Positions 1 through 10,708 of a stretch of DNA of 64,000 bases are shown here, piece after piece (the stretch's first letter is position 1; each line of letters opens with the position of its first letter). Under the pieces are notes generated by a model. It did not search any database. It saw only the letters and a list, made by a program, of their open reading frames with translations, and was not told where the DNA came from. The stretch is from Rhodeus uyekii (taxonomy: Eukaryota; Chordata; Actinopteri; Cypriniformes; Acheilognathidae): the NCBI GenBank assembly GCA_037043235.1, contig JAWRVZ010000038.1:1861501-1925500 (forward strand), given 5' to 3'. Position numbers and translations under genes: made by a program.

Positions 1-158
1 TCATGCAGCATCACCCATGTGCTTGAGAGAGCTGATATGAGTCAGAGCTGGATGGATTTAAAGCACAGCTCTGTCTCAATTGCTTTTCACAGCTCATTAG
101 ATGTGCTGTTTAACTGTGATGGAAGCTGGCGGCTTTCGCTCAACATACAGGTTGCATT

Positions 159-179
159 TGTGTGTGTGTGTGTGTGTGT
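159..179. repeat. (TG)n microsatellite
   Basis: An uninterrupted TG dinucleotide run of about ten units. No gene is seen around it. Confidence 0.95.
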
Positions 180-291
180 CCTGAGGGAACACAAGGCTAG
201 AGTCAGCAGAACACCTGAAGAAATGAACAGAACTGCAGCAAGAAATCCAATATTGCACAACAACACAGCATGACACACTCACCATATGCAG

Positions 292-309
292 CACACACAC
301 ACACACACA
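292..309. repeat. (CA)n microsatellite
   Basis: A CA run of about nine units, 113 bases after the TG run and complementary to it, so the two could pair as a hairpin. No gene is seen here. Confidence 0.95.
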
Positions 310-2058
310 TACGCCAGTGCACCACTCCTTGCATTGTCAATTCACAGAAACATTCATCTAATAAGGAGAGAAAAATCTAAAGTTTTCATGAACATTCCTC
401 ATGAAGGAGTTGCGAAAAGCTCAGCAGAGACAAAAAAAGAACAAAAAAGAAACAAACACAGCTTTATATTTTACACTTATATTTTTGTATAGTATTAATT
501 GTCATTACTTGAATGACAATATTTAATTAAAGGATAACACGTAAAAACATGCCTTCTTTTCATTGAAAAATAAACCTATGTTCTGAACTCCACAAATTTA
601 ACAACATCTACAAATCCTTCATTAAGAAATAGACACAAAATCATTGATATTCAGTATAATACAGTGTCAAAGATCACTTTTTTCCAGAGCATAATCTTCA
701 GGAACAATGACATCTCTCTGCTTTTGCTCCACCTCATCTGGCCAAGCCTTGATGCATTGATTGACTCATCGATTGCATTTCCAATTCCACACTGAATTTT
801 GTTGCATTCCTTGTGGAACATTTAATAAAAATGCAATCTCGAGTGTCTTAACTATGATTGTAAATGTAATTAAGAAAAATACATTTAAATTATCATTTTG
901 TTACAGTATTTGCTTGAGCATGTTAAACATATCCAATCTTAACTTATAAAATGTTAAAAATCTTTAAATATTTTTAAATACATGTTAAAACTAATGTAGG
1001 AAATAGAGAATGTAAATTATGTTATAAAATTTCATTTATAATTTTGCTCTAAATGATGCACATATATAGAAAAAGTAAATTTAATCACTGAAATGCATTA
1101 CATTTCAATTTGAATATTATGTTTCCATTAATAGCAGGGTGATTCAGTCATGAGTCAAGCCTTGCTGAAATGAATAGTCTATAAATGTTAGTCTATAAAT
1201 GTAAGAGCAGCAGAAAAAGCGTGTTCTTGCTTAAACATTCAAATGTCAGCACACTCCAGCCGTAAGCTACTTCCCAACGTTAGTCGATTCCTGTGTGTGC
1301 TTCGCAATATAGAGGAGAAAGAGAAGTGTACAAGGAAGATCTAACTAGTTAGTGTTAAAGTCTCCATGTTGTCAATAATTTTGTCTCTAAAAAATCATCT
1401 TTGATCACCAAAATATTTAACCGTTTTTTCCCCCTGTGAAAAGATTTTCTTCATGACATAAAATAGCTTAAAATGAACTCTACATCCTTGCTTGATTTAT
1501 ATGCATATCCATGAATACACAAACTGGTCCCCTCCTCCCTCTACTCAATCACAGCAGCTTGAACTACATGATCCACTCAGTCAATTTGGTAAACCCTATG
1601 CAATGGCAAGTTGAAATATTGGCTTAACACAGCCATATACGTTTGAACCAGATTTAGGAGAAGGAAGAGCAAAGAGCGAATTATAGTGGTTGCTTTGCAA
1701 GACAGTGTATCAATATAGTGACAATAGTATTATATAATGCTCTCTTCAATGTCGGACAGGTAGCAGACAGTAATTAATATGATTACCCATTGCCTTGACT
1801 ACATTATCAAACAGCTAATAATGTATTGCTAATGTTACACAACCCATGATCCCGTTTGGCATCTTAGAGTCGAACAGCTGCATTGTAATAAACAGCATCC
1901 TTAGAAATGCTTTGAACAACTTAGAACAACATGTAGTTCAGCGTAACTTCGTTACTGTTAATGATATGCTAATGCCCTTCCTCCACATGATTGGTTATAA
2001 CATATTTGTGACGCAGAGAATGGGGGCGTTTTCAAACTGCTGGTCTACTATAGCGATG
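310..2058. other. AT-rich noncoding stretch
   Basis: No open frame with recognisable similarity and no convincing splice pattern. A 12-base unit, GTCTATAAATGT, is duplicated near 1,177-1,203. The only long frame (1,846-2,109) has no family resemblance and runs into the LTR element that follows. I see no gene or mobile element that I can name. Confidence 0.6.
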
Positions 2059-2202
2059 ATGTTGTTACGACCGCTAGGGGTCCCTCCTCCTCAAATTGAA
2101 AACCACTAGTCAAACAATAACAACAAACAAAGCAAATTTCACAAATTTCTCTTACCTCACGCAACAACGCTACTCCAATTGTTTTTTGAAAATGTAGTTT
2201 TA

Positions 2203-2215
2203 GGACGAGCCCCCA
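2203..2215 (-). promoter_or_regulatory. Primer binding site, tRNA-Pro type (partial)
   Basis: On the minus strand, TGGGGGCTCGTCC lies 5 bases inside the LTR edge. This is the first 13 bases of the tRNA-Pro-complementary primer site known from gammaretroviruses; the match stops after 13 of the usual 18 bases. Confidence 0.6.
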
Positions 2216-2220
2216 ATTTC

Positions 2221-2932
2221 TGTTACGACCGCTAGGGGTCAGCCGTAACGGAGATGGAAGTGAGAGTCGAAATACCAGATAGGTTAAATGAAAGTTTTAT
2301 TTACAATAAAGGGTAAATCTTCAGGGGTAGACAAGGCCAAAATAACAAACAAAACCAGTCTATTTTATAGAAACTAAATTACCTCTAAAATAAAAGAAAA
2401 CAAAAATACAACAAACTTCCCTAACTCCCTTTAACATAACCAAGTGCAAAATGAGTACAAATAAAATGGCGTCAAACCCCCTACCACCCTGAGACAAATG
2501 AATTAATTAGCTCCAAAAAGGTATTTACAAATATATTTACAAGTATATACAAAGTTTCAGTGAACAGTTCAGAATCGGCAATCAAATCGTGGTCAGACAG
2601 GCAATGGTCGGAAACAGGATTATCAGATTCAAGATCACTAACAAACAAATAAACAAACACTCTCACAATTTCACTAAACATACACAATCTCTCTGGCACG
2701 AAACTCTACTCAACGATAACGATACAAACACAGGCGAACTAATCAAAGATATCAAACACTAGCCGAGAATGGATGTTTGGGGAGGTCCTTATATCCAGAT
2801 CAGGTGTTCGACAGGACCAATCATAGTCTTCAAGTGATTAGCAGAAGGTGGAAACCAATCTGCAACACATACTCAGAGAAAGAGAGGGAGAGAAAAACAC
2901 AAAGACAGATGATAAAACTCAGGATCTTAACA
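2221..2932 (-). repeat. LTR (5' LTR of the collapsed element)
   Basis: Read on the minus strand, it begins TGTTAAGATCC and ends CGTAACA, giving TG..CA ends with a 5-base inverted terminal match. A TATAAG box lies at about 2,787-2,795 and an AATAAA polyadenylation signal at about 2,295-2,302, both on the minus strand and in the order expected for U3-R-U5. The small frames inside are not genes. Confidence 0.6.
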
Positions 2933-2936
2933 ATGT

Positions 2937-3917
2937 TGACTTTTCAAGTGTGTACATTTACTCTTAGTAGTTCACAGCTCAAAATGAGGTCTAAAGCAAA
3001 AGGGGACGTAAAATTTACTTTTTTCAACAACAAAAAAAAAAATCTGAAAGAAGACTTTTATGCTCTTCAAGGCTGCATTTATTTAACCAAAAATACAATA
3101 AAAAGACTAATATTGCAAAATATTATTACAAATTATACAAACTATTTTTTATTTGAATACAAATTTTTAATTCTATTTGTAAAGCTGAATTTTCAGCTTC
3201 ATTATAAACAGCTGATTTGCTGTTCAGGTAAAATTTATTTTTCTTCATCTTCTTATTATTATTAATGTTTAAAACAGTTGTGCTGCTTATTATTTTTAAA
3301 AGAAAATTCATATCACAATTTACTTCACTAAGTTCTGCTGCATGCTCTCTTTCGTCAGGGTGTACTGTATTGTTTGATGTACTGTATTGATTTATTCACT
3401 GTGACTGAATTATTGACAGAAAGACAAAACTGTATAGATTCATTTACTAATGATGCATTCTGAAACAAACTAATCTATGACAGTAGAACACACACAATGC
3501 AGTTCGCCAAACAAAAGAAAAATTGAAAATAAGGTTAAATCCAGCTCTAGGTATTTTTATAATGTCTACTGTAGTAGCTTTGACAGAAAGGCAGGTTCCT
3601 CGGTGAGGGTTGACAGGGAAGCAGACAGTCAGTATTGACTGGACTGAGACCACGTGGGAGGCAGAGATGGAGAACGAGAGGGGCTGTCGATGTGACAATT
3701 GTCAGTCTATTCAGGCATAATGTAATTGCCACGTATGAACCCATGTGCCTAGGCGCCATAGTCAGTGTGGAGGTCGGCAGCATACAAAAGCACTGAAACT
3801 GTGATAAGAGCTGCAAACGTGCACACAGAATTTTCCATTTATGCAGTTAGACAGAGCCCTTTTTACAAGTCTTGAATTTGTTTTTGGGATCTACTAAAAT
3901 ACATTTTCATGCTTGGA
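2937..3917. other. Noncoding stretch with a foldback-repeat remnant
   Basis: Positions of about 3,055-3,300 resemble the middle of the cyprinid foldback repeat whose better copy is at 54,570-55,011 (shared blocks such as GCTGCATTTATTT and AAAGCTGAATTTTCAGC). The rest, including 3,450-3,840, has frames on the minus strand but no recognisable protein. Confidence 0.5.
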
Positions 3918-4539
3918 TGCTGTTAGCTGCGGAGTGCGGTGTGCGATGCAGAGACAAACGCAGAAACACGGAGCTTCAAACAGAAAACACTTTTTTTCAC
4001 AATTTATTGAAAACTAGAACATAAACAGTGCAAAAACTCGGAGAACCAGGAGAACAAGGAAGAAACATCCACACACATGAACTTCCACATACCACTGACA
4101 ATTACCAACGCCTGGAGACCTCCATGACTCTGTGTAACCCCGGTCTGGTACCGGGGCCATGGGGAACCGGGGAGGTGCAGGAGTCCAGGGCGGCACCAGA
4201 GGAAAAGGGCGCCACAGAGGCAGCTCGAGCCATGGAAGATCTGGCAGGTCCAGAGGCCCAGGTAGGTCCGGCGGTTCAGGCCATGGCGGGAGTCCCAGGT
4301 CAGTCAGCAGCTCCGCATGGGCCAAGTCGCAGGGCTCTGGCTCTGGCTGGCGGATCTCGGGCTCTAGCTCTAGCAGGTGGATCACGGGCTCTGGCTCTGC
4401 CTCTGGCAGGCGGATCACGGGCTCTGACTCTGGCCTGGACTCAGGCTCTATCAGGCTGACAACGGTCGCCGGAGTGGGCAGAAAAGCTGTGAGCGCGAAC
4501 GCAGCCTGACCAGCGAGACAAAGGTTGTTATCTCTGGCA
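3918..4539. repeat. GC-rich low-complexity tract with 27-bp tandem unit
   Basis: A unit built on GGGCTCTGGCTCTGG repeats with a 27-base period at 4,333, 4,360 and 4,387; a further copy at 4,420 is offset by 6 bases. It leaves long open frames on both strands (Pro/Glu/Leu-rich on minus, Gly/Ala/Ser-rich on plus). The base composition differs sharply from the AT-rich flanks. An AATAAA lies on the minus strand near 4,005. It is probably part of a degraded retroelement, but nothing identifies it firmly; I do not call it a gene. Confidence 0.45.
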
Positions 4540-4971
4540 CTTGTACTATCACTCTGACAGCTGGCGCTGATAGGCTGTCTGACCTGTCAATCATGCAAGA
4601 AGACGTGATTGGCTGTGCTGCCATGAGGGCGGGTTCTACTCATCTTATCCGATGATCAACACCTGCAGAATACGCTTCTTAAGGGAAGTGCTGCTGCACA
4701 GCGGGAGAGACTGCTTTTTCTTATTGTTTTCGTTTGTTTTCTTATTGTTTGAATTTTGCGCACAAGCACTGTGTACCGAGCCTGAACAGTTATGGATAAT
4801 TGACGTCATGCGAGCAACATTCGAATGTGAACTTTCACAAAAAAGTTCATCAATCTATGGGTGTGGGTTATATAAGGGTGCGGGTTATGCCAATGATTTT
4901 TTACACAAAACCCCAAAACCCGCTGGCTATATGAGGTTATGGATTGTCTGTGTCTGCGGGTATAAATACGG
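4540..4971. mobile_element. Partial copy of the CCGTATTTTCCCGC MITE family
   Basis: It shares long blocks with the complete copy at 17,477-18,289: the repeated GGCTGTCTGACCTGTCAATC block, the block ending CTGTGTACCGAGCCTGAACA, and the subterminal GGGTGCGGGTTAT block. The right terminus is a decayed form of the family inverted repeat, ending in TACGG followed by TA. The left terminus and the tandem array are missing; the copy abuts the GC-rich tract directly. Confidence 0.7.
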
Positions 4972-5340
4972 TAGTTCACCTAGTCCCTGTGTACTTATAC
5001 CCTGTGTTCTCCCTCATTCTATGTCTGTTTTCATTGATGTTTTGTTGTGTATGTTGGATTACCCCGTTAATCTCCAGAGTTTGTCATTAAAGACAATTAT
5101 ATTGATATAACACACTGCTAATGCATTTGTTTTTTACTTAAAAAAAAATAAGTATACCTTGGGTGGGAATTATTTAAATAAAAATTTTGAAATGTACATA
5201 CCTGAAAGAAATCTTAAGACAGTTTCAAGGAGTTCCGTACTGACATAGAGAACAACTCCTTTTGGAGTGACTTTGTAAAAAGTTAGCACAAGTTACACAC
5301 TAAAGAAAGTGTGCAAAAATGCATGATGGCTCCTCTTTAT

Positions 5341-5417
5341 GTTTACATGTTTTTCAGACACTTTTATCCAAAATGACTTTGCCATGACCTAAAGATATAC
5401 ATATCACTTCATCAATG
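5341..5417 (-). mobile_element. tRNA-derived SINE, left fragment (split by an LTR element)
   Basis: The tail-side part of a dispersed SINE (TTTTATCCAAAATGACTT block). It stops at 5,417, where the LTR element begins, and resumes at 11,048 with the tRNA-like part. See the better copies at 23,447 and 41,228. Confidence 0.6.
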
Positions 5418-6154
5418 TGCAACAGTTTGTCTTAATTCAGACTCAAGTCACTAATTACATAATAAATTGAGGGACCAGACATCCTAAATTGCAATGAGTC
5501 ACCTTTAATCCTTTAAAGCACCCAACAACAAAATCGTTCAAACATCAACTTAAATACAAACACAAATTACTTCCTTTTTCCCTTTTTAAGAGCAGTCCAA
5601 TTGTAGCTTTAGGCTACCGAGAGTTCAGCCCTTGCAGAGGTAACAGTGTGAAGAAAGAGTACTTAAGCCAGTTGCAGTTGAAGACATATCCGCCAGTGGA
5701 CAGAAAACACAACTCCAGCTGATGTAGTAAATGCTTGAAGCTGAAGGCGTGGTCGATTGGTGATCCTCTCTTAGACAAGTCCTATTAATGTTAGCTGTAT
5801 CCTCATTCTTACAAAGAACCCGCTGCATTAAACAAAAATGACAAACTTAGTGCTACTCTTTACATGAACATTAATTACACCTAAATGACCTAAACATCAT
5901 ACACAAAGACAAACAATCGTACTCACAGTTGAGCTTTCGAACAAAAAGTTCCTCGAACACCGGGTACAAAACAAAAACAGCTTCTCGCAGGAAGATCCTT
6001 AGGTGCCTAGCACATGCTTCCTACCATCTGCTTCTTCTCTACCACCTTTTATACTAATAGGTAGCCCAGAGGCTACAGCACTACCTAGTGGTACATTCAG
6101 ACATTACATGTATAACCAAATACTGACACAAAAAGTAGCAGTAAAACTGTTACA
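5418..6154 (-). repeat. 3' LTR of the Ty3/gypsy element
   Basis: On the minus strand it begins TGTAACAG and ends CTGTTGCA. A TATAAAAG box lies at 6,046-6,053 (minus). It is about 737 bp long. It carries a segment of about 421 bp (5,618-6,038) that the partner LTR lacks. Confidence 0.88.
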
Positions 6155-6170
6155 CACCCCTCCCCCAAAA
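6155..6170 (-). promoter_or_regulatory. Polypurine tract
   Basis: On the minus strand, TTTTGGGGGAGGGGTG lies directly before the first base of the 3' LTR, the position from which plus-strand DNA synthesis is primed in LTR elements. Confidence 0.85.
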
Positions 6171-6176
6171 GAAACA

Positions 6177-8296
6177 TTACACAGTCCCAAAAAATCTTTT
6201 TAACTTTTCCACATGGTAAGTATCACTTTGGTTCGGGTTATCAAGCATTACAACTTTGTAATTGACATTATTGACCTTTTTTATAATCTTAGCAGGACCT
6301 TGCCATTTTGGAGCCAATTTAGCCATAAAATAGTCGGCAGCACGAGATTGAGGGTGAGCAAGTATCCAAACCAGATCCCCTTCCTCAAAAGACTCAACCT
6401 TTCTACGCTTGTTGTAGTACCTGCCTTGTCTCTCTTGAGCTTGGCCAGTTTTCCTCCTCACTTGGTCAAGAAGAATTTTCTGCCTTTCAACCGTGTTATA
6501 GGCTAGGTGGTCAGGATTTGGTGGTTTGCGTACAAATCGCTCGAGTGGACCTTTCAGCTTACGTCCTAGTGTGATCTCTGCTGGAGTGAGATCTGTACTT
6601 TCTTGCCACGCGGAATTAATGGCGTACCTGAATTCTGGAATCCATTTGTCCCAATCTCGGTGGTTGTCATGAACGTAAGAAGAAATCATTGTCTTCAATG
6701 TCTTGTTAACTCTTTCAGTCAGGTTAGTCTGAGGGTGGTAGGCTGTAGTAAGTTTCTGGATAACACCCCACCGTTTGCAAGCATCGTTGAGCAACTGAGC
6801 AGTGAACTGAGGCCCACGGTCAGAAACTAAATACGCTGGAGCGCCCCAACGGGTGAACATTTCCTTCGTTAGGATGTTGGTTATTAGATGAGTTTTTGCG
6901 GATCGCAATGGAAAGAGTTCTACCCACTTACTGCAGTAGTCTACAAAGACTAGTAGATATTCGTTGGATCTAGGGCTTCTTGGGAAAGGACCCATCAAAT
7001 CTACTCCGATCATATAACCAGGTTCTACTACCGGGGTTGACTGCAACAGTCCGGAGAGCTTTGAGATTCTAGGCTTGTAAGCTTGACATGTCTTACACTG
7101 AGTGCAGAAACTCCAAACATCTTTGCGAATCTCAGGCCAATAGACATTATCGAGTAGTCTCCTCAAGGTTTTCATTCTTCCTAGATGTCCGCTCAATGGG
7201 TTTGAATGAGCGAAGTGCAAAAACGTTTCTCTTAGCGGTGTGGGTATGATTAACTGATGAGTGCAGCCGTGTTGCTTGTCAGGCACACTACGGAATAAGT
7301 AGTCATTCTGTATGAGGTAAGTGATGCGGTTAGGGTCTGCGGGAGGTTGTTTAGCTGCTTCCCATAAAGGCTGTAAAGATGCATCAAGCTTCTGAGCTCT
7401 CCCAATCTCATCCCAGTTTACTGGCAAGTTCGGGTCTGGCTTCGTAGGTTGACATAGGGCAATATGGCTTACTTCCTCTTCTACAGGCATACCTCTGGAC
7501 AAAGCATCAGGTACTACATTACAGGACCCTTTCCGGTACTTGACCGTGAAATTAAAACCTTGTAGTCGTAAAGCCCATCTGGTCAAGCGTGAAGATGGCT
7601 TAGGCTGATTGAATACCCAAGTCAGAGCGGAATGGTCTGTGAGTACTTCAAAGTTCCTTCCTTCCAAGTACTGTCTCCACTTCTCTACAGCCCACACCAC
7701 TGCTAGACACTCTTTCTCTGCAGTAGAGTATGATTTCGCTGCACCTTGTAGAAGTCGTGACGCATAAGCAATGACATGTTCTGCACCATCCAAGTCCTGT
7801 GTCAGCACAGCTCCTAATCCTATATCGCTAGCATCAGTTTGCACTTTAAAATCCTTCATGAAGTCAGGTGGCATTAAAACTGGGGCTCGTTGCAGGGCGT
7901 TCTTAAGATCATTGAAAGCATTTTGACATTCAACAGTCCACTCCCCAGCTGCGTCCTTGGCCTTTAGGGCATGTAGAGGTGCTGCTCGCTCAGAAAAGTG
8001 GGGAATGAAACAATGGTACCAACTTGCAAGACCTACAAATCTTTGGACTTCTTTGAGATTCTTTGGCACTGGGAAATCATTCACTGCTGTGACTTTAGAG
8101 GCTTCAGTACGGACACCTTCTGCAGAAACAACATGACCCAGATACGTAATGGTTTTTTGTAACATGGAACATTTCTTGAGGTTGAGCGTTAATCCTGCTG
8201 CTTCCAGTTTCGTGAAGAGTAGTTTAAGGTGTTGGAAGTGGTCTGGAATGGACTTGGAGTAAATTACAATGTCGTCGAGATAGACAAAATTTTCCT
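6177..8296 (-). CDS. Ty3/gypsy Pol, RT palm/thumb - RNase H - integrase part
   Basis: The frame is open from just after the disruption near 8,296 to a stop at 6,177; the first ATG in it is at 8,165 (662 residues). It would copy and insert the element. Counting from that ATG: RT thumb, then RNase H (TDASD near residue 109, EKECLAVVWAVEKWR, LTDHSAL), the zinc-binding HHCC region (HLGRMK ... CTQCKTC), and the integrase core with Asp in GVDLMG (about 385), Asp in SDRGPQF (about 448) and Glu in NLTERV (about 484), the usual D-D(35)-E spacing. A GPY/F-like end follows (WQGPAKIIKKV). The RT catalytic YLDD is encoded in this frame upstream of the ATG, so it is cut off from the N-terminal RT half. The integrase looks intact. 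Confidence 0.93.
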
Positions 8297-10578
8297 AGGA
8301 AATCTCTCAGAATATTGTTCATAAGCCTTTGAAAGGTTGCGGCGGCGTTTTTGAGGCCGAAAGGAAGACGAACAAATTCAAACTGGTTGTTTTTTGTGAC
8401 AAAGGCAGTTTTTTTGATGCTACCTTCCTCCATTCCTACCTGCCAGTAACCAGATTTAAGGTCTAAGGTACTGAATACAGCTGCTCCGTACAATGACTCT
8501 AGGATATCCTGAATTTGTGGCATTGGAAACCCATCCAAAGGAGTCTTGGAATTCAGAGCTCTGTAATCAACACAGAAACGAGTACCACCATCCTTCTTTG
8601 GCACCAAGACTACTGGTGCTGCCCAAGGGGAAACAGAAGGTCTTATGATACCTTTGCTCAGCATATTTGCTACTTCTTCATCTATGAACTTTTGTTTGGT
8701 GACAGAAACAGGGTAAGCTTTCTTGCGAACAGGAATCTCATCGATGGTATGGATTTGGTGGCGAATTAAAGTGGTCTGTCCCAAACTATCGGTGCATACT
8801 GTTGGCCAATCAAGCATTAGGCCTTCTAACTGACGTCTTTGTGCTTTGGAAGCATCTGCTCGATTCACTAACTCTTTTATGGTAGTTAGTGTAGAGGAAG
8901 TTGTTGGTTCTAAAGGTAATGCAATGTGCAGACTGACCGTTGGTGAGGGTGAAGATGTCATGAAGGTGTGGATTGAGTCACATTCTTCGGGCAGTTTGTA
9001 GGTGGAGTTTCTAAAATCAATAAGGATTCCTGAGGTCACCAGAAAATCGAGACCTAGTACCACTGAGAACGTCAAATCACAGTCTCTCATCACATACGCT
9101 CTTAAAGGATAATTATGCCCATGGGTTGTACCTTTCCAGTCTATTATTCCTAAGGCTGACTGTACATACCCATTAGCAAGGGAAAAGGTCTGTCCTCTAC
9201 TTGATTGCATGACTTCTTGATCCAATTTCAACTTCTTCCAGCATGACTCTTGTACTAAAGAATACGTACTTCCCGTGTCTAATATTGCTTGATATTGATG
9301 ACTTCGAATGGTTATGGGTAATGTCAATGTTGTTAGCGGCTTTCTTTTGTCTTCTGTAACAACGGCAATGTGTGGATTGGATGACCGTCCTCTCTGGGAC
9401 TTGTTAGCTTCTTGAGGCCTAGAGGTGGTGTCTTGATGTCTTTGTCTCCAGAAAGCTCTCTCCTCACTAATGTCTCTCTCTATGAGCGTTCCTACACGTA
9501 CCAGTTCATCCACTGTAGAAACAGTACCCCTTAGAATACTTGCTATTCTTGGATTGCAGTTGCGAAGTGTCGCTTGGAGGATTTCCCGCTCTGTCACAGC
9601 TGGTTTCAATCTTAGACATAGTGCTCTATATTGGTATGCAAATGTCCGGATACTTTCATCAACTCTTTGTTTTCTCTCTCTGATTCTTCGTTCTACTTCC
9701 GCTTCATGATCATCAGATAAAAAGGATTGGCGAAAAGCAATCTTAAATTGTGCCCAAGGTCTTACCTTCCTTTTCTCTGCTACCCACCAGTCTTTAGCGG
9801 TGTGTGTCAATACAGCAGGAAGCATAGATAAGATTTCTACATCGTTCAAAGGTTGCATAGCTAAATATTCGTCACATCGCTCTAGATATGTAATGGGATC
9901 CTCACCGTCTAAACTTCCGAACTTTGGAAATTCCATCTTGATGGGTGTCTGGCAATGCACAGGTCGCGAAGAACCATGGGTTGATACTGTGTGGTGGAAA
10001 CTTGGAGTCGAAGTCGCTCCCCCTGAAGTTTGAATTAGGGCTCTCAGCTGGCCATCTCTCCTTTTCAGACAATCCATAACCGCTTGTCCCAACTCCTGGA
10101 CTTTAGTTTCCAAAGCGTCTTTTACTTGGCCACATTCAACCTTCAGCTGGGCAGTTAGTGAGTTTTCTAAACGCTGTAGCTCTGCGTGATGGTCTTTGTG
10201 CTGGTTTAGCAAGGATTGCAGCTGAGTTTCAATGACAGTCAACCGACTACTTTGCACATCTAACTGGTATTGCATATCTTTAAAATGAATATCAGAGGAA
10301 TTTTCCAACCCTTCCATTCTACCTTCTAATTTATTTATTCTGGAAGCCATGATCATAGTTACCAAACTGTCATCATCTTCATTTGGTGGAGGTGGAGGTA
10401 ACAGAGTATCATCGAAATCACAGTCTTGTTCAACATTTTCCTGTTCATGTTCCAGATACAAATTACTGAGAGAATGAATAAGGTCTTGGACAGGCTCACG
10501 ACGAATAGTGAAAGGTTCTGAACCATAGTCTGGGGTTAAAGGAACATCACCCTCTCTCTCGGCTTCCAAAGAGGCCAT
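8224..10578 (-). CDS. Ty3/gypsy Gag - protease - N-terminal RT
   Basis: It starts at an ATG at 10,578 (MASLEAE), about 130 bases after the primer site. Residues 1-75 are acidic with a run of prolines; about 75-185 look like a coiled coil; about 215-370 resemble the retrotransposon capsid (MEFPKFGSLDGEDPITYLE, then AKDWW). I find no CCHC zinc knuckle between capsid and protease. The aspartic protease motif ILDTGSTYS has its Asp at residue 434. RT begins near residue 605 and contains VPKKDGG, FCVDYRALN, LDLKSGYWQ and LPFGLKNAAATFQ. The frame then leaves the RT at about 8,296 and ends after some 25 unrelated residues. A single extra base in the run AAAATTTT explains the break. Confidence 0.92.
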   Translation of the reverse strand: MASLEAEREGDVPLTPDYGSEPFTIRREPVQDLIHSLSNLYLEHEQENVEQDCDFDDTLLPPPPPNEDDDSLVTMIMASRINKLEGRMEGLENSSDIHFKDMQYQLDVQSSRLTVIETQLQSLLNQHKDHHAELQRLENSLTAQLKVECGQVKDALETKVQELGQAVMDCLKRRDGQLRALIQTSGGATSTPSFHHTVSTHGSSRPVHCQTPIKMEFPKFGSLDGEDPITYLERCDEYLAMQPLNDVEILSMLPAVLTHTAKDWWVAEKRKVRPWAQFKIAFRQSFLSDDHEAEVERRIRERKQRVDESIRTFAYQYRALCLRLKPAVTEREILQATLRNCNPRIASILRGTVSTVDELVRVGTLIERDISEERAFWRQRHQDTTSRPQEANKSQRGRSSNPHIAVVTEDKRKPLTTLTLPITIRSHQYQAILDTGSTYSLVQESCWKKLKLDQEVMQSSRGQTFSLANGYVQSALGIIDWKGTTHGHNYPLRAYVMRDCDLTFSVVLGLDFLVTSGILIDFRNSTYKLPEECDSIHTFMTSSPSPTVSLHIALPLEPTTSSTLTTIKELVNRADASKAQRRQLEGLMLDWPTVCTDSLGQTTLIRHQIHTIDEIPVRKKAYPVSVTKQKFIDEEVANMLSKGIIRPSVSPWAAPVVLVPKKDGGTRFCVDYRALNSKTPLDGFPMPQIQDILESLYGAAVFSTLDLKSGYWQVGMEEGSIKKTAFVTKNNQFEFVRLPFGLKNAAATFQRLMNNILRDFLGKFCLSRRHCNLLQVHSRPLPTP

Positions 10579-10708
10579 TTTTCATCAAGTATCAAATATT
10601 TTGGTAATGCGGTGACTCAAAATGTGTAACTAAATAAATGCACAGACAAAATGACTCATTGAAAGTAGGATATATGTCTTAAGATTCAATTGAATTTGGA
10701 ATTCGGGG

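Larger units (their letters stand above)
2063..2932 (-). mobile_element. Internally collapsed LTR retroelement with 4-bp target duplication
   Basis: The element reads on the minus strand. An LTR of about 712 bp (2,221-2,932) is followed by a tRNA-Pro-type primer site and about 120 bp of leader. The first 20 bases of the LTR's low-coordinate edge then recur at 2,063-2,082, where the element stops. ATGT flanks both ends (2,059-2,062 and 2,933-2,936), as expected for integrase-made target duplications. The coding interior and nearly all of the second LTR are missing. No gag or pol remnant is left, so the superfamily is not decidable; the primer type is common in vertebrate retroviruses and many gypsy elements. 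Confidence 0.6.

Noticed and set aside
4014..4459. Long frames on both strands (134-143 codons), Pro/Glu- or Gly/Ser-rich
   Set aside because: Open only because of the 27-bp GC-rich tandem unit; no family resemblance and no splice context.
6213..10033. Many plus-strand frames across the LTR elements (for example 6,213-6,506 and 9,470-9,709)
   Set aside because: Shadows of the Gag and Pol frames on the other strand.
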